Assembly: GCA_047967505.1 (NCBI GenBank)
Contig: CM106539.1
DNA: 64,000 nucleotides
From: Dipteris shenzhenensis
Taxonomy: Eukaryota; Polypodiophyta; Polypodiopsida; Gleicheniales
Reading direction: 5' to 3' (one strand)
A program made the translations under genes and the position numbers. Positions within the stretch are counted from its first letter, which is position 1. Every line of letters begins with the position of its first letter. Below are positions 35,401 through 48,252 of the stretch, in pieces. The notes beneath the pieces were generated by a model. The model was not told the origin of the DNA. It saw only the letters and a list, made by a program, of their open reading frames with translations, and made no database searches.

Positions 35401-38400
35401 ATCTGGCATATAGAGATGTGTTTAAAATGCATAATCTTCAAAGGATGCCTCATCTTGTGGAGGCTCATCAATTGAAAGTAGATTTGCATTTTCTGTCTTT
35501 GCTTTGGCTCTGCAAAACTTCTCATTATGATTGTTCTTGCCACAGTGCTTGCATGGATTAATTTTGAAGCAGTCCTTTAAAAGGTGATTTGTCTTTCCAC
35601 AGTGATTGCAAGGGGTATACTTGCCCTTCTGGACTTTTACAGCATAAACAGTGTCATTGCCTTTCCTAAGCTCCATATGCCTTTCTTCTTCTTGGAGAGC
35701 AGAGATAATACCTTCAAGATTAGGATTAGCAAGATTTTTCAAAGTGGTAACTATGTGATCATAATCTTCAGGCATACTCTTAAGTAACACTGCCATAGCA
35801 TCATCTAGAGTAATAGGAGAGTTGATAGAAGCTAATTGAGTCATAAGACTCCGCATATAGTTGACATGAGCTGCCAAAGTAGTGCCACTAACCATCTTCA
35901 ATTCAAAGAAAGAGATTTTAAGTGATAATTTAGAGATGTGAGAGCTAGCACCAAAAATCATGTCAAGCTTCTGCCAAGCTTATGAAGGAGACTCTAAGTC
36001 AGAGATGTGGTGGATATAATCATCTCCTAAAGCAAGAGCAATGATACCATATGCTTTTTCTTCTCTAGCGGGATCCCTTGCCGGTCGTGTCGGAGTTGAG
36101 GATTCTCCAGCATTGGAGGCCGTAGAAGAAGCGGTAGGAGTAGGTTTGACAAGTCCCCATAGGTTCTCCCTCATCAATGCAAATTTCACCTTCATCTGCC
36201 ATGTGTGGAAGCCCTTTCCATTGAACTTCTCTAGATTCAATAGGGTAGCCATGAGAGGGTCTAACCCAGATATTGGGCAGTGTCTATCTCTCTTACAAGG
36301 CAAAAAATAACTGAAAGACTTCCAAAATATGAGCACTTGATGTAGCAAAGACTAGTGACCAATATTCAATCAATGATGCTTCTTCTTACATGCTTCATAG
36401 AAGTGGCTAAAATGAATACTTTCCAATCAAAACCAGGTCTAGCAATTCAAAACAAAACTGAAGCCACACTTGTACTGAAGTTATTGAAGGTTTCAAAAAA
36501 CCAAAAATGCTAGAGTAGCATTTTATGTAGCATCATCTTCAAAAACTTGTCCAAAACTGTCAAAACCAAAAGGCTGAACTTGGAGGGCTTGTAGCTCACT
36601 CTTCAAAGCAAGGAAAAGAGGGCTTTCTGAAGCAAAAGAAAGCTCATATACCAAAGAGGGTCCAGCACAGAGGTTGAACGAAATGGTGCGCGCTTTTGCC
36701 CGGGGGAGTTGCTACAGGCTGAACCTGAGTTTTGATGATTTCTCCTTCGTTACTGAACCAAATGAGCTGAAAAATGACTCAAAATCTTCGTCTTGAGGTC
36801 GCCCATCCACTCCTAAGAGGGCTCAAGCAATGGCGGAGCAGGCAGGGAGTATTAAGCAATAGAAGAATGGCGAAAAAATGCGCTGTTTGGAGAATGGCAG
36901 CCAACAGAGACGCTTTTTTTTCAATTGCTTGCAGGTGGAAGTTCGCCCATACTAGAGGAGTTTACAGCTCAGAGGGTTTGGGCAATGGTCATTTGTAGGC
37001 GGAGAACCAAGCTCTCAAAGATTTTGGGAAGAAGGAGGAAAATGGAGAAGAAGAAGATGAAGAAGAGGATGATGATGTGGCAGAAATGGGCTCAAGGGGG
37101 ATCAAAGGGCTCTATGTTGGTAAACTGAAAGGAAAGGAAAGAGTGGACACAAACTCAGAATACTTGCATTATGGAATGAAGAAGAGTGAGTCCTTAAGTA
37201 GGCACCTCATACATGCTCACTGACATCACTGATGACTTCAGAGCTCCACAATCATCTCCTCAATCTGCTCCTAGATTCTCTCAATCATCCTATGTGGCTC
37301 TCCACCACCTAACTGTGCTTGTGGGCACCTAACTGTGCCTCTAGCACTCACACATAGAAACATAAGGTGTGCCTGGGGCATACACCTTGAGATATCCCAA
37401 CAACTAACAAGGAAAGAACTACAAAATTCAAGACTAATCTTGAAGCCTGATTTGAGATGTCAGATTTGAGACATGCAATTGGGGTATGCAACCGGCCTAT
37501 GATAAAATAAGGGCGGTAAAATCACAATTTAGCAAGTATTCTCCCACTGGAAAGACACCCACAGTAACAACAAAATACGAGGGAGCTAGAATGCTCCTGG
37601 TCAAAGATACAGTACACCGATTGGCCCCAAATCAGCTGGCGCCCCTTGTGGTATTTCTTTATTATTTATTGCTCTAAAAACAGATTACAAGTTACAACGA
37701 GCCCTGTAGGCATCCAAAAACACAACATAACCTCTGCTTTCAGCAAACTCAGCCAATCAAAACCATGTAAGCATCCAATCCTAGAGCAAAACCCTTCTAA
37801 CAACTTGCCTCCACCTCTTGCAGTGGAAATCACCCGACAATCTCAACCCTACCTAGCTGTACAGCATCAATCCCGTGAAAAGCAAGGCCAGACCTTGGTT
37901 GTTACGGTGCCCCTCGACTAACAACCAGCGGATTGCAATGCGCAGAAAGGTACCCTAGCTGACCAATTGCTAGTAATCTCACCGCAAAGATTCATGATGT
38001 GGAGATGATGATATTCATCTTTTTTTCACAAACTACAAACATAATCTGAATATACAAAAGATCTATTCGCTGATTTAGATCAAGCTTAATTTAGCTTCTC
38101 TCTACCTAGGTTTGTCTTACAAGTGTCACTACCTAGAGTAGTGGAGAACAACTAGAGCTTGTTTTTCTTGTGACAATATTCAAATGGATCACTCTAAACT
38201 CTACAAGTGTCATGGCTTACTAAGGTGTAAGAGGATCATGACCTATAGCCTCTCAAATGCACTCCACTCATCCTTTTGTAAGTCTACTAATGAGAAAGCA
38301 CACGCATACAATGTTGCCAATCTGGCTAGTGAGTCAGATAGGAGGGCTTTCATATCACATGGTGAAATAGGTTTGGAAGCCTCCCCAAGCTCATGCCCTC

Positions 38401-40005
38401 TAGTAAGCCATGCCTAAGCAATTGGTTTCACAACGAGCTTGCCCCTGAGAATATGCTCCTTGAATAGATACATGATCTAACAATCTCCATTGGCTCTCTC
38501 GCTAGAGTGAAAGTCTTGTGGTAAAGTCATCTTTTGTAAGAGTTGAAAATGTTGGTTTTACCAAGATTGACCTTTGTATCAGGGCTGTCGTAGAATGCTT
38601 GTAGCTTCGTCACAAGCAATTGTAGGCCATATATATTGATTCTGAGATCCACAAAACATCAACAAAATATGGCCAAAGGAAACAAGTGTCTATGCGAATT
38701 ACAATTTTCTCACCCAATCTCTACACAAAGATGCTAAATATGAATGCACACACTCCAAAGAGAATAGGGACAATTGTATCCTTGCTTCGAATTAATTGTG
38801 TTGGTCATGTATGCATGACCACTCCATACAAAGGCATGACTCCCTATAGGTACCACAGCAAAATGAGGAGTTAGAGCCCATATTCCTGACTCAATTCAAT
38901 TCCCCTAGTTCCAAATTTAGAAATATATTCTATGTCCCCAATGTCCAATCTGCTTATAAAAGCCCATAATGTCGCAATGTTGTCCAGGGTGGAGGCACAA
39001 ACAATCACTGGCATATCTGCCCACTCTACATTTACACTGATGTGCATCTCTAGTGATATTTCCACCCAATATTCTGATAATACATGTGGCCCCGGTTTTG
39101 TGAGTTAAAGTAATCCTATGAGAGGTCTAAGACACTAGAAATCCTTTCCAAAGGGCCTCATTGAAAAATTAACAAACATCAAGTCTGTCTTTCCTAATCA
39201 CGGATTAGGAGTTCTCCAAAAGGCTCTTAAGATACTTGGCTTTGCCATTTTGTCATTTTTTGATAGCACCCTTAAGAAAGCGTGGTAAGGAGTGTGGAGT
39301 TGGAAGGGTAGGGAATATCCATAAGGTCAATAATGGACTTGTTTGGTACATCAAACAAAGGCTTTCCACATGCTCAAATCCTAGATAGGGCACTCCTATC
39401 CTTGTTTCGAAACCTAAAAATTCATCAGTATCACTACAATAAAGCAAGCTCGAGAGTTCTTGATTGTCTCGTGCAAGGAACTGTCGTTTCTTGCACCGCA
39501 TGAAGCATCCGTACTCTTTCACAATATGTTCAGATCTTGGGTGTCCTTGATAGTCTTAAAAGCTAGCAGCACCTGAGTGCTTCACCCTCACCACATACCA
39601 ATTCCAAAGAATAGACCTTCGCATGGCTTGACCATGGAAGGAAGCAAGTATTGTACAGGATGTGGAAGAATGTGTGACGAGCTAGGTTTGCTATGGCATC
39701 TCCTATCAGTTGGTTTGCTATGTTTTCAAGGTATGCGCATCCAACAGGTGGTCAACTTTCAAATTGATAGTCTTACATGTAACAACAGCTACGGGAACGG
39801 TCTCTGTAAAGAAGGTGGAAAGCTAAGTGCATGCGTGCGTGCGTGCGATATGGCATCTACTGTCAGTTGGTTCGCTATGCTTTCAAGGGTATGTGCATCC
39901 AACTGGTGGTCAACCGCCAAATTGATAGTCTTAAATGTGACAGCAGCTACGGGAACGGTCTCTATAAGGCAAGGTGGAAGGCTGAGTGTGTGCGTTCATG
40001 CATGC

Positions 40006-40042
<37 letters not shown>

Positions 40043-41934
40043 AGTTGTCATGGCTCTCGTGAGTAATTTTGAGCTCCATGTAGGCTCAACTGGCCATTGG
40101 GAGTCCTTGCGCCTCTAGAACATGTCTGAAACCAACAGTTGTCATCCCCATCTACTCTCAAACAGACAAATTCTTGGGTGCCGTGATGTGACCGATCGTG
40201 ACAAAGCAATAAGGGTGTCTCAAATAGGGCGATAGCTCACTGGAGCTATCTCCAATCTCCAATTGCTCACATCTTTGGAGAATGGGTTTGAGCTGATGGG
40301 GCCAACCACCTCCCATCTTTGAAGAAGAAAATTGTAAGCTCATCTGTCGAGAGCCGTGCCCAACCACTCATCTCATCAGGCTGCATTGATGGTCGGGTGA
40401 CCTCATGTACGAAGTGTGCAATGCATCATAGATCACGGTAGGCGAAGACCTGACTCATGTGCAAGTAGCCATGAGTTTATGGTTAAAGGGATCTCCCTCA
40501 AATCTCATATCTAGGACATCCAATCAATATATGCTCCTCTATCTCCACCTCCTACTTATCATAGAGGGTACATAACCTCAAGTTTCTATAATGTCATGTG
40601 GCCACAATCTCACATCTTGCCTCTATCTGAAATCTGTGAGATGAGTTTCTGAGCTAACCCATGGCTATCCCTAATATACATGGACTCATCATGAAAAATA
40701 TACCAAACATATAAACAACCTAAACAAAATCACTAAATTGAATTTAATCCTAAGGAGGTATGCATTAAATAAAAGAGATACCCATAAAATGGAAAAAAAC
40801 CTTGAAGAATTCTGCAATCACAGTGTAAATCAAGATATAAGAGATCCCAAAAAACATAATACAGGAAAATGCATATCTCATCCTTGTAGCACCATAATTT
40901 CGCAAACCATACATCAGATTTTATATTAGCAAAAAGTCATAAGAAGAAAGACACCAGACCAATAAACTGTGATCAGATTAAAAGCTTATCCTTTATAGCA
41001 TCTATTCTAACATGATCCCACTCAAGGCACTCATAATAAGAATCTCAGTTTCAAGTGTCTTCAGCTTTAAGCTACTAGATAAAAGGCAGTTATTTTATGA
41101 CTGCCCTAGCATGATCCAAACTCACGAAATTGAACACCATCAGAAACAATATTAAAAGCCATTTCCAACAAATCTGAGTCTTTGATTGCAGTACAAAAAT
41201 AAGACCAAAATACCTAGCGATGACTATCCCATTAAGAGCTATCCTCATGCGTTCTGGTACGCATAAATCAGCAGCTGTCCCAAAAGCTTTGTCTCCATCA
41301 TTGTACATCAACTGAGTAATTTTCAAAAAGCAAATCACATAAACTAACACTAATCAAAACTAATAAGAGAGCCCATAGGGCCTGAACAAAAGTTTTATTA
41401 TCTCAACCTAATCCACCTGCATATCCTCTTTTCCCAGACGTGAGAAGCCGCTTGACAGAACTCTTCTGTTGCGCAAATGAGCAACTCCAAGCATCTCACC
41501 ATTCTTGATAACCTGAATATAAATTTCTATAGGTCATTATAATCTAGTGGAGCAACAACAAGCATTCCAATAAATCATAAACAACATTGTTACCTCTCTT
41601 TAAAGCCACACGTTAATCAATCAGTTTTCTTACAGAACCACATCTGACTTGTCACCACAATAGAAACCAATTCATTTTGCATATGCTAGCTTTAGAGGAA
41701 GGTGATCTTACCAAGAGCCAAATATAGATCTTATAAGATAATCCAGCCTTTTAAATTGTAAGTTTTTAAAACCCGAGGGAAGATACAAAACAACTACAGG
41801 TGTGCTTAGTGACAACAAGTACGCTTGGTACCCAAGCATAAGTTGCAAAATGGATTTGAAGAGATCTGGAATCTCCTGCTTACTAACATACGAAATCCAA
41901 CCAAAAAAGGAAGGGCAGGAGAGACAAGTAATTG

Positions 41935-41985
<51 letters not shown>

Positions 41986-44900
41986 ATTAAAGTCTATTGA
42001 AGACCGATGGGTCTTTGAGACTGATAGAAAACTTGATACAAAAAACCAAAGGAGTGGAGTTACTAAATGAGCATCCTAACCCATGCTAGAAAACTGTGTA
42101 GGACATAGTCAATGTCATCATCATCAATATCACCATAATCATAGTCCTCACTAACGTCATCATCATCCTAGCAGATATAGCCTAACCTAGTACGACACAC
42201 GCAGTGTGAGATGTCAAAGTAGATTCGATGATGAGCGAGGTTGTACATGCATGGACCCCGATATAGATCATTGCATGCTGTCTTTTGATGTAGTCTGTTG
42301 TGACCTCCTGACAGTGGCTCTACGTCTGACAAGCACCACAAGGACCCGCCCCGGGTCTGAACATGGATGAGATCTCAACTAATGTGATATGTGTGTCCGT
42401 TCTTTGCCTAATGTGCCGCGTCTCAGTCTCGGGTCACTACCTCGCTACTATCTATAGTCAAGGGGTAGTATGCTATGGCTGGAAGAACTCTGTGATCACA
42501 CCCTGAGATGAGTGTGATAAAGCGCCTCGTCCCTGTCTTTGCAATCTGATGAGATGCTCTCTATGTCAAGCCGCCTCATGAATGAAAGCGACAAGGCATC
42601 TCTATTCTAGGTAGGAGAGAAGTCTAGAAAGGGGCCAGAAGTGGTCTCTGAAAAGCCAGTGGTGTCATCCATGGATCTCATAGTAAGCCGGGAAAGGGAA
42701 GGCGAAGTGCTCCTCCGACCCAATCTCATGTCAGTCACATAGTGTGCAGGTACGACTCTCACTATGTATCCCCTCAACTCGTCCACTCTCGATACAGAAT
42801 CAATGTGACAAAGCCCAAAACTGTCCAATAGCAATCCTTATAGCAAATGTGATAGGTGGATCTGAGTGTACCATGGCGGGTCAATGAAGCCCTCCTCGAA
42901 GATGCGCAAGCAATGATCCCTATAGAAATTGGGCTTCACAGCAGGGAGCTCCCTCGGTGCCAACCAAGTCCTAAATGTGTGTAGCTATAAAAGATCTCGG
43001 ATCGAACTCATTGCCCCAAACGTGGAGTGTCGATGAAGTACAGGAAGGGTGGTAGCCTGTCTATGTGGAATCCTAATCTCTCGAATCACCTACATGTGTG
43101 TGCATACCAACATCTCTGATCAGCCTTAGTCTCTCAGGCCATAGAAGAGGACAGCACCAACCATGGTAGTTTGCATTGCCTTGCAAGGCAAGAGCCATAG
43201 TCCCACATGCGGTACAAGTACGTGATGGTCTGAAATGCCGCATCTAACTGCAATGGAGATGCCCCAAACTCAGCCTACATGATTTGATTGGGAACCGATG
43301 GCTTATTGTGTATCATCCATGATAGCAAGAGAGCGTATAATTGCTCCACGCGAGCCCATTCTGTATCTGAGAGGTTTGGCCCCTAACAAGGGCTGCCGCT
43401 GGTCGGACCGAGGAATCGAAGAGTAGACCCTTGGTACGTGGGTCCTGAAAGTGTGAGTGGAAGCACTGTCTCTCCAACAAGCAAGAGAGGCATACCCCCT
43501 GCAAGCGGGCCTGGATCGCCGGTCTCATCATCAAGACAGGACCAGAGAATAGAACCCTCCAAGCATGTGTATGACGAGACAATCTCAACCAATGATCCAT
43601 CAAAAGTAAACTGCTCTCTATGCATAGCTGCCCAGGAGGACTTGAAGATTATGACCTTGGTTTTAGCAAGGTTGACCTTCATGTCATGGAACTCACAAAA
43701 AGCCAGTAGTGCATCTAGGTGTCTGAAGCCCCTCTACGGAGGAAAATAAAGCACCACGTCGTCAGTGTATAACAGAATATAAAGCAAGGAGCCGGCAAGA
43801 GAGCATCCAGCTCTCCCTAGGGTCCTAGAAAAGGACTCAAGCCTGTCTAAATAAAGGCCAAACAAGGTCGGAGAAAGCGAGCAGCCTTGTTTGATCCCAA
43901 TGGTGCTCATGATCTCATCTGTCCACCCACTGCCAGAGACCCTCTCGTATAATGCCATAACAGCCTAGACAATCTCTTGCCATGACCCAACTCGTATTAC
44001 CGCCTAATGAGGCATGCTCGTGGCACTGTATCAAAGGCTTTGCAGAAATCCACAAAGCAACAATAGACCCTCTGCTTCCGTGCCCTGGCCTCCTCTATGA
44101 CACTCCTAAATGCAGGTATGTGATCCATGGTCCCATGATCACGCCGGAACCTTGCCTGCCCCGAGTCCCTGCATCTCTACAAAGCGGCTGACCTCCATGT
44201 CAAGTACTAAGGAATATATCTTGGACATAACGACATGCCAACTGATGAACCTCCCAATGTCTGTGGGAAGCAATATGGTCGTAATGCATGAGGTGAGGAG
44301 CAAAGGTCTCCTCAAAGTCAATGCCATGTAGCTACGCATATCCCTTTGCAACCAGGCGGGCTTAGAAGCAGTCAATGCTGCCATCAACTTTTTGTTTGAC
44401 TCTATTTCGCCTCAGCCCTGCCTCATTCTACCTCTTTCTGCAGCCATTAGTCTCCGTTTTCTGCCTCCTCCACAGCCAGCCGCCTCTTCATCTCTTGCTG
44501 CATCCTTTGTTGCCTCCATTTGAGTGTTTTAGGTGCCCGTTTCCCGATCTTTGCTTGCTGATCAGAAGCTCCTGCAAAGTCCGCCTACACGTGTGGCGGT
44601 TTAGGTGTCTTTGGTGACCTGATAGCTACCTGGTCGGCAATTTCATCAGCACACTTCTGCACATGAGGGTTTCCAGGGTTATTTCGAGGATGTTTCAGAG
44701 CTTTTCGACGCCCAAGACAACCTCAACTTGCTGCTGCTGTGTATTCAACCACCTGTGAGCACTTTGTGCAGCACTTCGAGTCCTTTGGAGGCATTTCTGA
44801 TGTGCTTTGAGCTTGCTGCTGCATAACTTCCTTCAGTAGAGGCCTTTCCAAGCTGCTTTGAGGCCTTCACCACGTCTACATCAGCTGTCTTCTGCATCAG

Positions 44901-47900
44901 ATAGCCGCTACAGCATTTCGGAGTGCTCTTGTGAGCCGTTTTGAGGGAATTGGACCTGTTGCAGCACTCAGTTTCACATTTCGCGGCATATCTTTGCTGC
45001 TCTCTGATTCGGGTTCACATTTGGAGCATCACTAGGCATTTATATATGCTCTTTTGCACACAAGGAGATTGCTGTTCTGTTTTGAAGACCGTGACCAGTC
45101 CATTTCTTTGCTGGTTCTTCATCTTCGCTTGCTGCCCACCTTCACGCAAGTCTTTGCCATCATGACTTTGTTGTCTTCTACTTCCTTGCTCATGGAGAAG
45201 TTCAAGGGGGAAGTTTTCCCACATGGCAAACCAAAATGCAGCTGCTCCTTATGCGTGAAGGAGTTTGGGATGTTGAGGATGACCAGGTTGAATTACTTGA
45301 TCAGCAACACCAAAGGATTCGGAAGCAGCAGAATGCTAAGGCCATAGCCTTCATTGTTCTTTGCTTAGCCGACTCTCTCATCCATCATGTGGATTTTAAG
45401 TCGACAGCTAAGCAGATTTGGAATCGCCTCGAGACCTTGTTTGGTAATAAAATCACCAACTCTAAAGTCTTTCTGAAGCTCAAGTTTTATGATTGAGTTG
45501 AGTGATCATCTAGCCCCGTTTCAATCTCTTGTTCAATAACTCTGAAGTTTGAAAAGTGTGCCCAATGATGAAGATGAGATGGTTGTCCTTATGAAGAGTA
45601 TGCATGGAATTTCTCGCTTTGAGAAAACTCTTAAAGTCCTTCGTCTTGCCAATACCTCATTTGATGATATGATGGCACTCCTCATTGAGAAGGACAGTCG
45701 CAATAAGGAAGCCGCTCTTGCCTCTCCTGGTGATCAAGCATTTGCTTCCAAAAGCAAATGGAAGACCGACATGAACATTATTTGCAAGTTTTGCAAGAGG
45801 AAAGGACACATTAAAGCCCATTGCTTCAAGAAGAAGGAACAGGAACAAGAGAAGCATCATGCCAATCTCCTGGCTGAAGAACAAGCTGAACCTGAAGAGC
45901 CCCCGGATGACATACATGCAGCTACAGCAGAGGTTCACAGCCTCTCTCTTGAGGACAAGGACCCTTTTGACCAAGGTTAGGCTTTTTAGGCCCCTATGCT
46001 ATATCTATGTTTGAATTGAATCAATAAAGGTTCTCAGCCTTGAGTTGTCCCTCTAAATTGAATGTATTTGGAGTCAATAAGAGGTACTCTGCCCTGGGTT
46101 GTCCCCCAAAAATGAATGTATTGTCTTTTACTTTGGTTTGATGGTATTGACCACTCAGTTCACAGTAAGGGGAGGTGACGAGTGATGATTTTCCATTGCC
46201 GGTCGCAAGTTGACTGAGAAATCGCTATCACGCGGGAGGTGGTGTTGGATAGTTGGACTTGCTCTTAGTAATGCGATGGAGGGGGGATCGATCTACTCTT
46301 TGCGTGTTGGGTTTCACACTCTTTGCTCTGAAGGGGGGTGTTTGAGATATCATAGCCAAAGAGTGTGTTGGTGTGATGTGTTGGTGTGTTAGGTGATCTA
46401 GTACTAGTTCATGCGTGAGTCATGGTGTGAGTGCCATGTGTCATTATGGGACTTATCCCATATGCACTAGGTGCTAGTGTGTATGGGTAGCCTATAATGC
46501 TTGTACTTCACTTATCTTGAGATACTTGATGAATGAATGAAAGCCTTCTTCACGTCTTCATTTGAGCATCATTTCCTCTCTCTCTCTCTCTCTCTTGCAG
46601 GCCAGGCTACGAGCGACAGTGCTACCAACTCCCACTTCCAGGACCCGCAGACCAAGTCTCTCCTTTTTTATTCTTTGGTCCGCCCAGCAGGCATGTACGG
46701 TAGCCCGTGGTGGGGAGCCGACCTTTCAGACACAGAGTGGGCTCGAGTCAAGCGCCTACAGATACTAATGTTTGCTCGGATGATCCGCAGCAAACCATCG
46801 GTACCACACCATATCATTCTAGCAGAGTTTGGTGCCTCACCCCTACAGCTCGATGCGGCTTTCCAGGCTATCACTTATCTACACAGAGTCAGGGATTTCA
46901 GCTCCTCCTCCGACGATCGCCTCCGCCTACCTTGGCTAGCCCTATCCTCCTCTATGGCCTTATCTGTTGATGGGGACCAACGATGCTGGTATAGTCGTCT
47001 TTCCAGTTGGTTCACCCGACTGGGCCTCGACTTAGACCGGTTGCCTCCTTTTCAGTACAGTCTCGACGCTCCACCACCTCCCCTCTCCCCCACTGACCAG
47101 GAGGTCAACCGGCTCATTCGAGCGGATCTGCTCCAGCTCCACACCTGGCGGACATGGTTTCTTCACCCCGAGCTTCCTGTGAAGCTCAACTTCTACCGCC
47201 GACACTGCCTCCAGATCTCACAGGAGGGCTTCAACACACCTCTGGGTTACACACAGCTTCATCTACCACATGCGCTCCGGATCTCCCTCGGTCAGTTTAG
47301 GGTTTTGTCACACCGATTACGGATCGAGAGCGGACGCGCAGAGGGTATCCCACGAGAGGGCCACCTTTGCCCACTTTGCGACTTGTAGGAGATCGAGTCG
47401 AAGGAGCACTTTGCTTTCAGATGTCCTATCTATTATGCCATTCGAGGCCGGTACCACTGCCTCTTCCGCGACGGATTCGGCACCCTCCCACACATGCTGC
47501 AGTTCCCGGATCAGCGATGCCTAGCCGCTTTCTTACATGAGATGACTCGCCACCGAGATACCTCTCTCCGAGCACGGCGACACGCGCAGCACACACAGCG
47601 TGAGGACACCCAGCGGCCCATCACTGATTTCTTCCAGTCACAGGATACCTCTCCTCAGTCTAGCCGACGACGCGGACGTGAGCGAGAGCCAAAGCCACGA
47701 CAGCTGCGCCAGCGGACAGACTCACACATCTGGGTCCATGACATCTCATCTCTGCTCTCTGCCCGCCCCACCGGGGTTACCGTTGCCCTCATCCACAGGG
47801 CCACCCGCCGCCCCTGACGACCGAGCTCGACTAGGCCGCGTGACGTCAGAGGCCAATCATCTATCGCAGGGTTTTTTCCAGCCTCCCATTTGGCGTCCCC

Positions 47901-48178
47901 TCTATGATTGGTCTCTGACAATCACCACCTGCACATATATATTGTATCTCCCCCCTCTGCCCCATTTTTGGTGCCCCCCCCTTCTTTTTTGTATCATCTG
48001 CAGGTAGGCACATATTTTTTGTATCAGGACTAGACACACCGTCCTTCATAACCTCTTTTTTGTAGAAACGGTTGGCTGGCCCGTTTTGAGACCACCACCA
48101 TTATGCTCATTGTATCAGTTATCTTTAGTCTCATAGACCTTCACGATCTCCCGAAGACTTTAATAAACTTTCTTCTTT

Positions 48179-48252
<74 letters not shown>

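Larger units (their letters stand above)
34774..37402 (-). mobile_element. Gag-only LTR retrotransposon (TR-GAG type), 2629 bp, young
   Basis: Two nearly identical LTRs (34774-35050 and 37115-37402) start TGTTG and end CAACA, and the element is flanked by ACTAA on both sides (34769-34773, 37403-37407). LTRs differ by about two substitutions, one 1-bp and one 12-bp indel, so the insertion is recent. In minus orientation the polypurine tract GAGGGGGGGTT is next to the 3' LTR (35051-35062). The interior has only a gag gene; protease, integrase and RT are missing, so mobility must depend on another element. The primer-binding sequence next to the 5' LTR (TAGAGCCCTTTGAT) is not the usual initiator-Met one. 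Confidence 0.93.

Noticed and set aside
35422-36348. Host zinc-knuckle protein gene
   Set aside because: The two CCHC knuckles belong to a gag lying between two matching LTRs with a target duplication.
46537-47388. 283-codon frame as a host gene
   Set aside because: It matches the ORF2 thumb-connector region of LINE copies C, D, G and H and lacks its own start; the first codons come from a CT array and LTR-like DNA.
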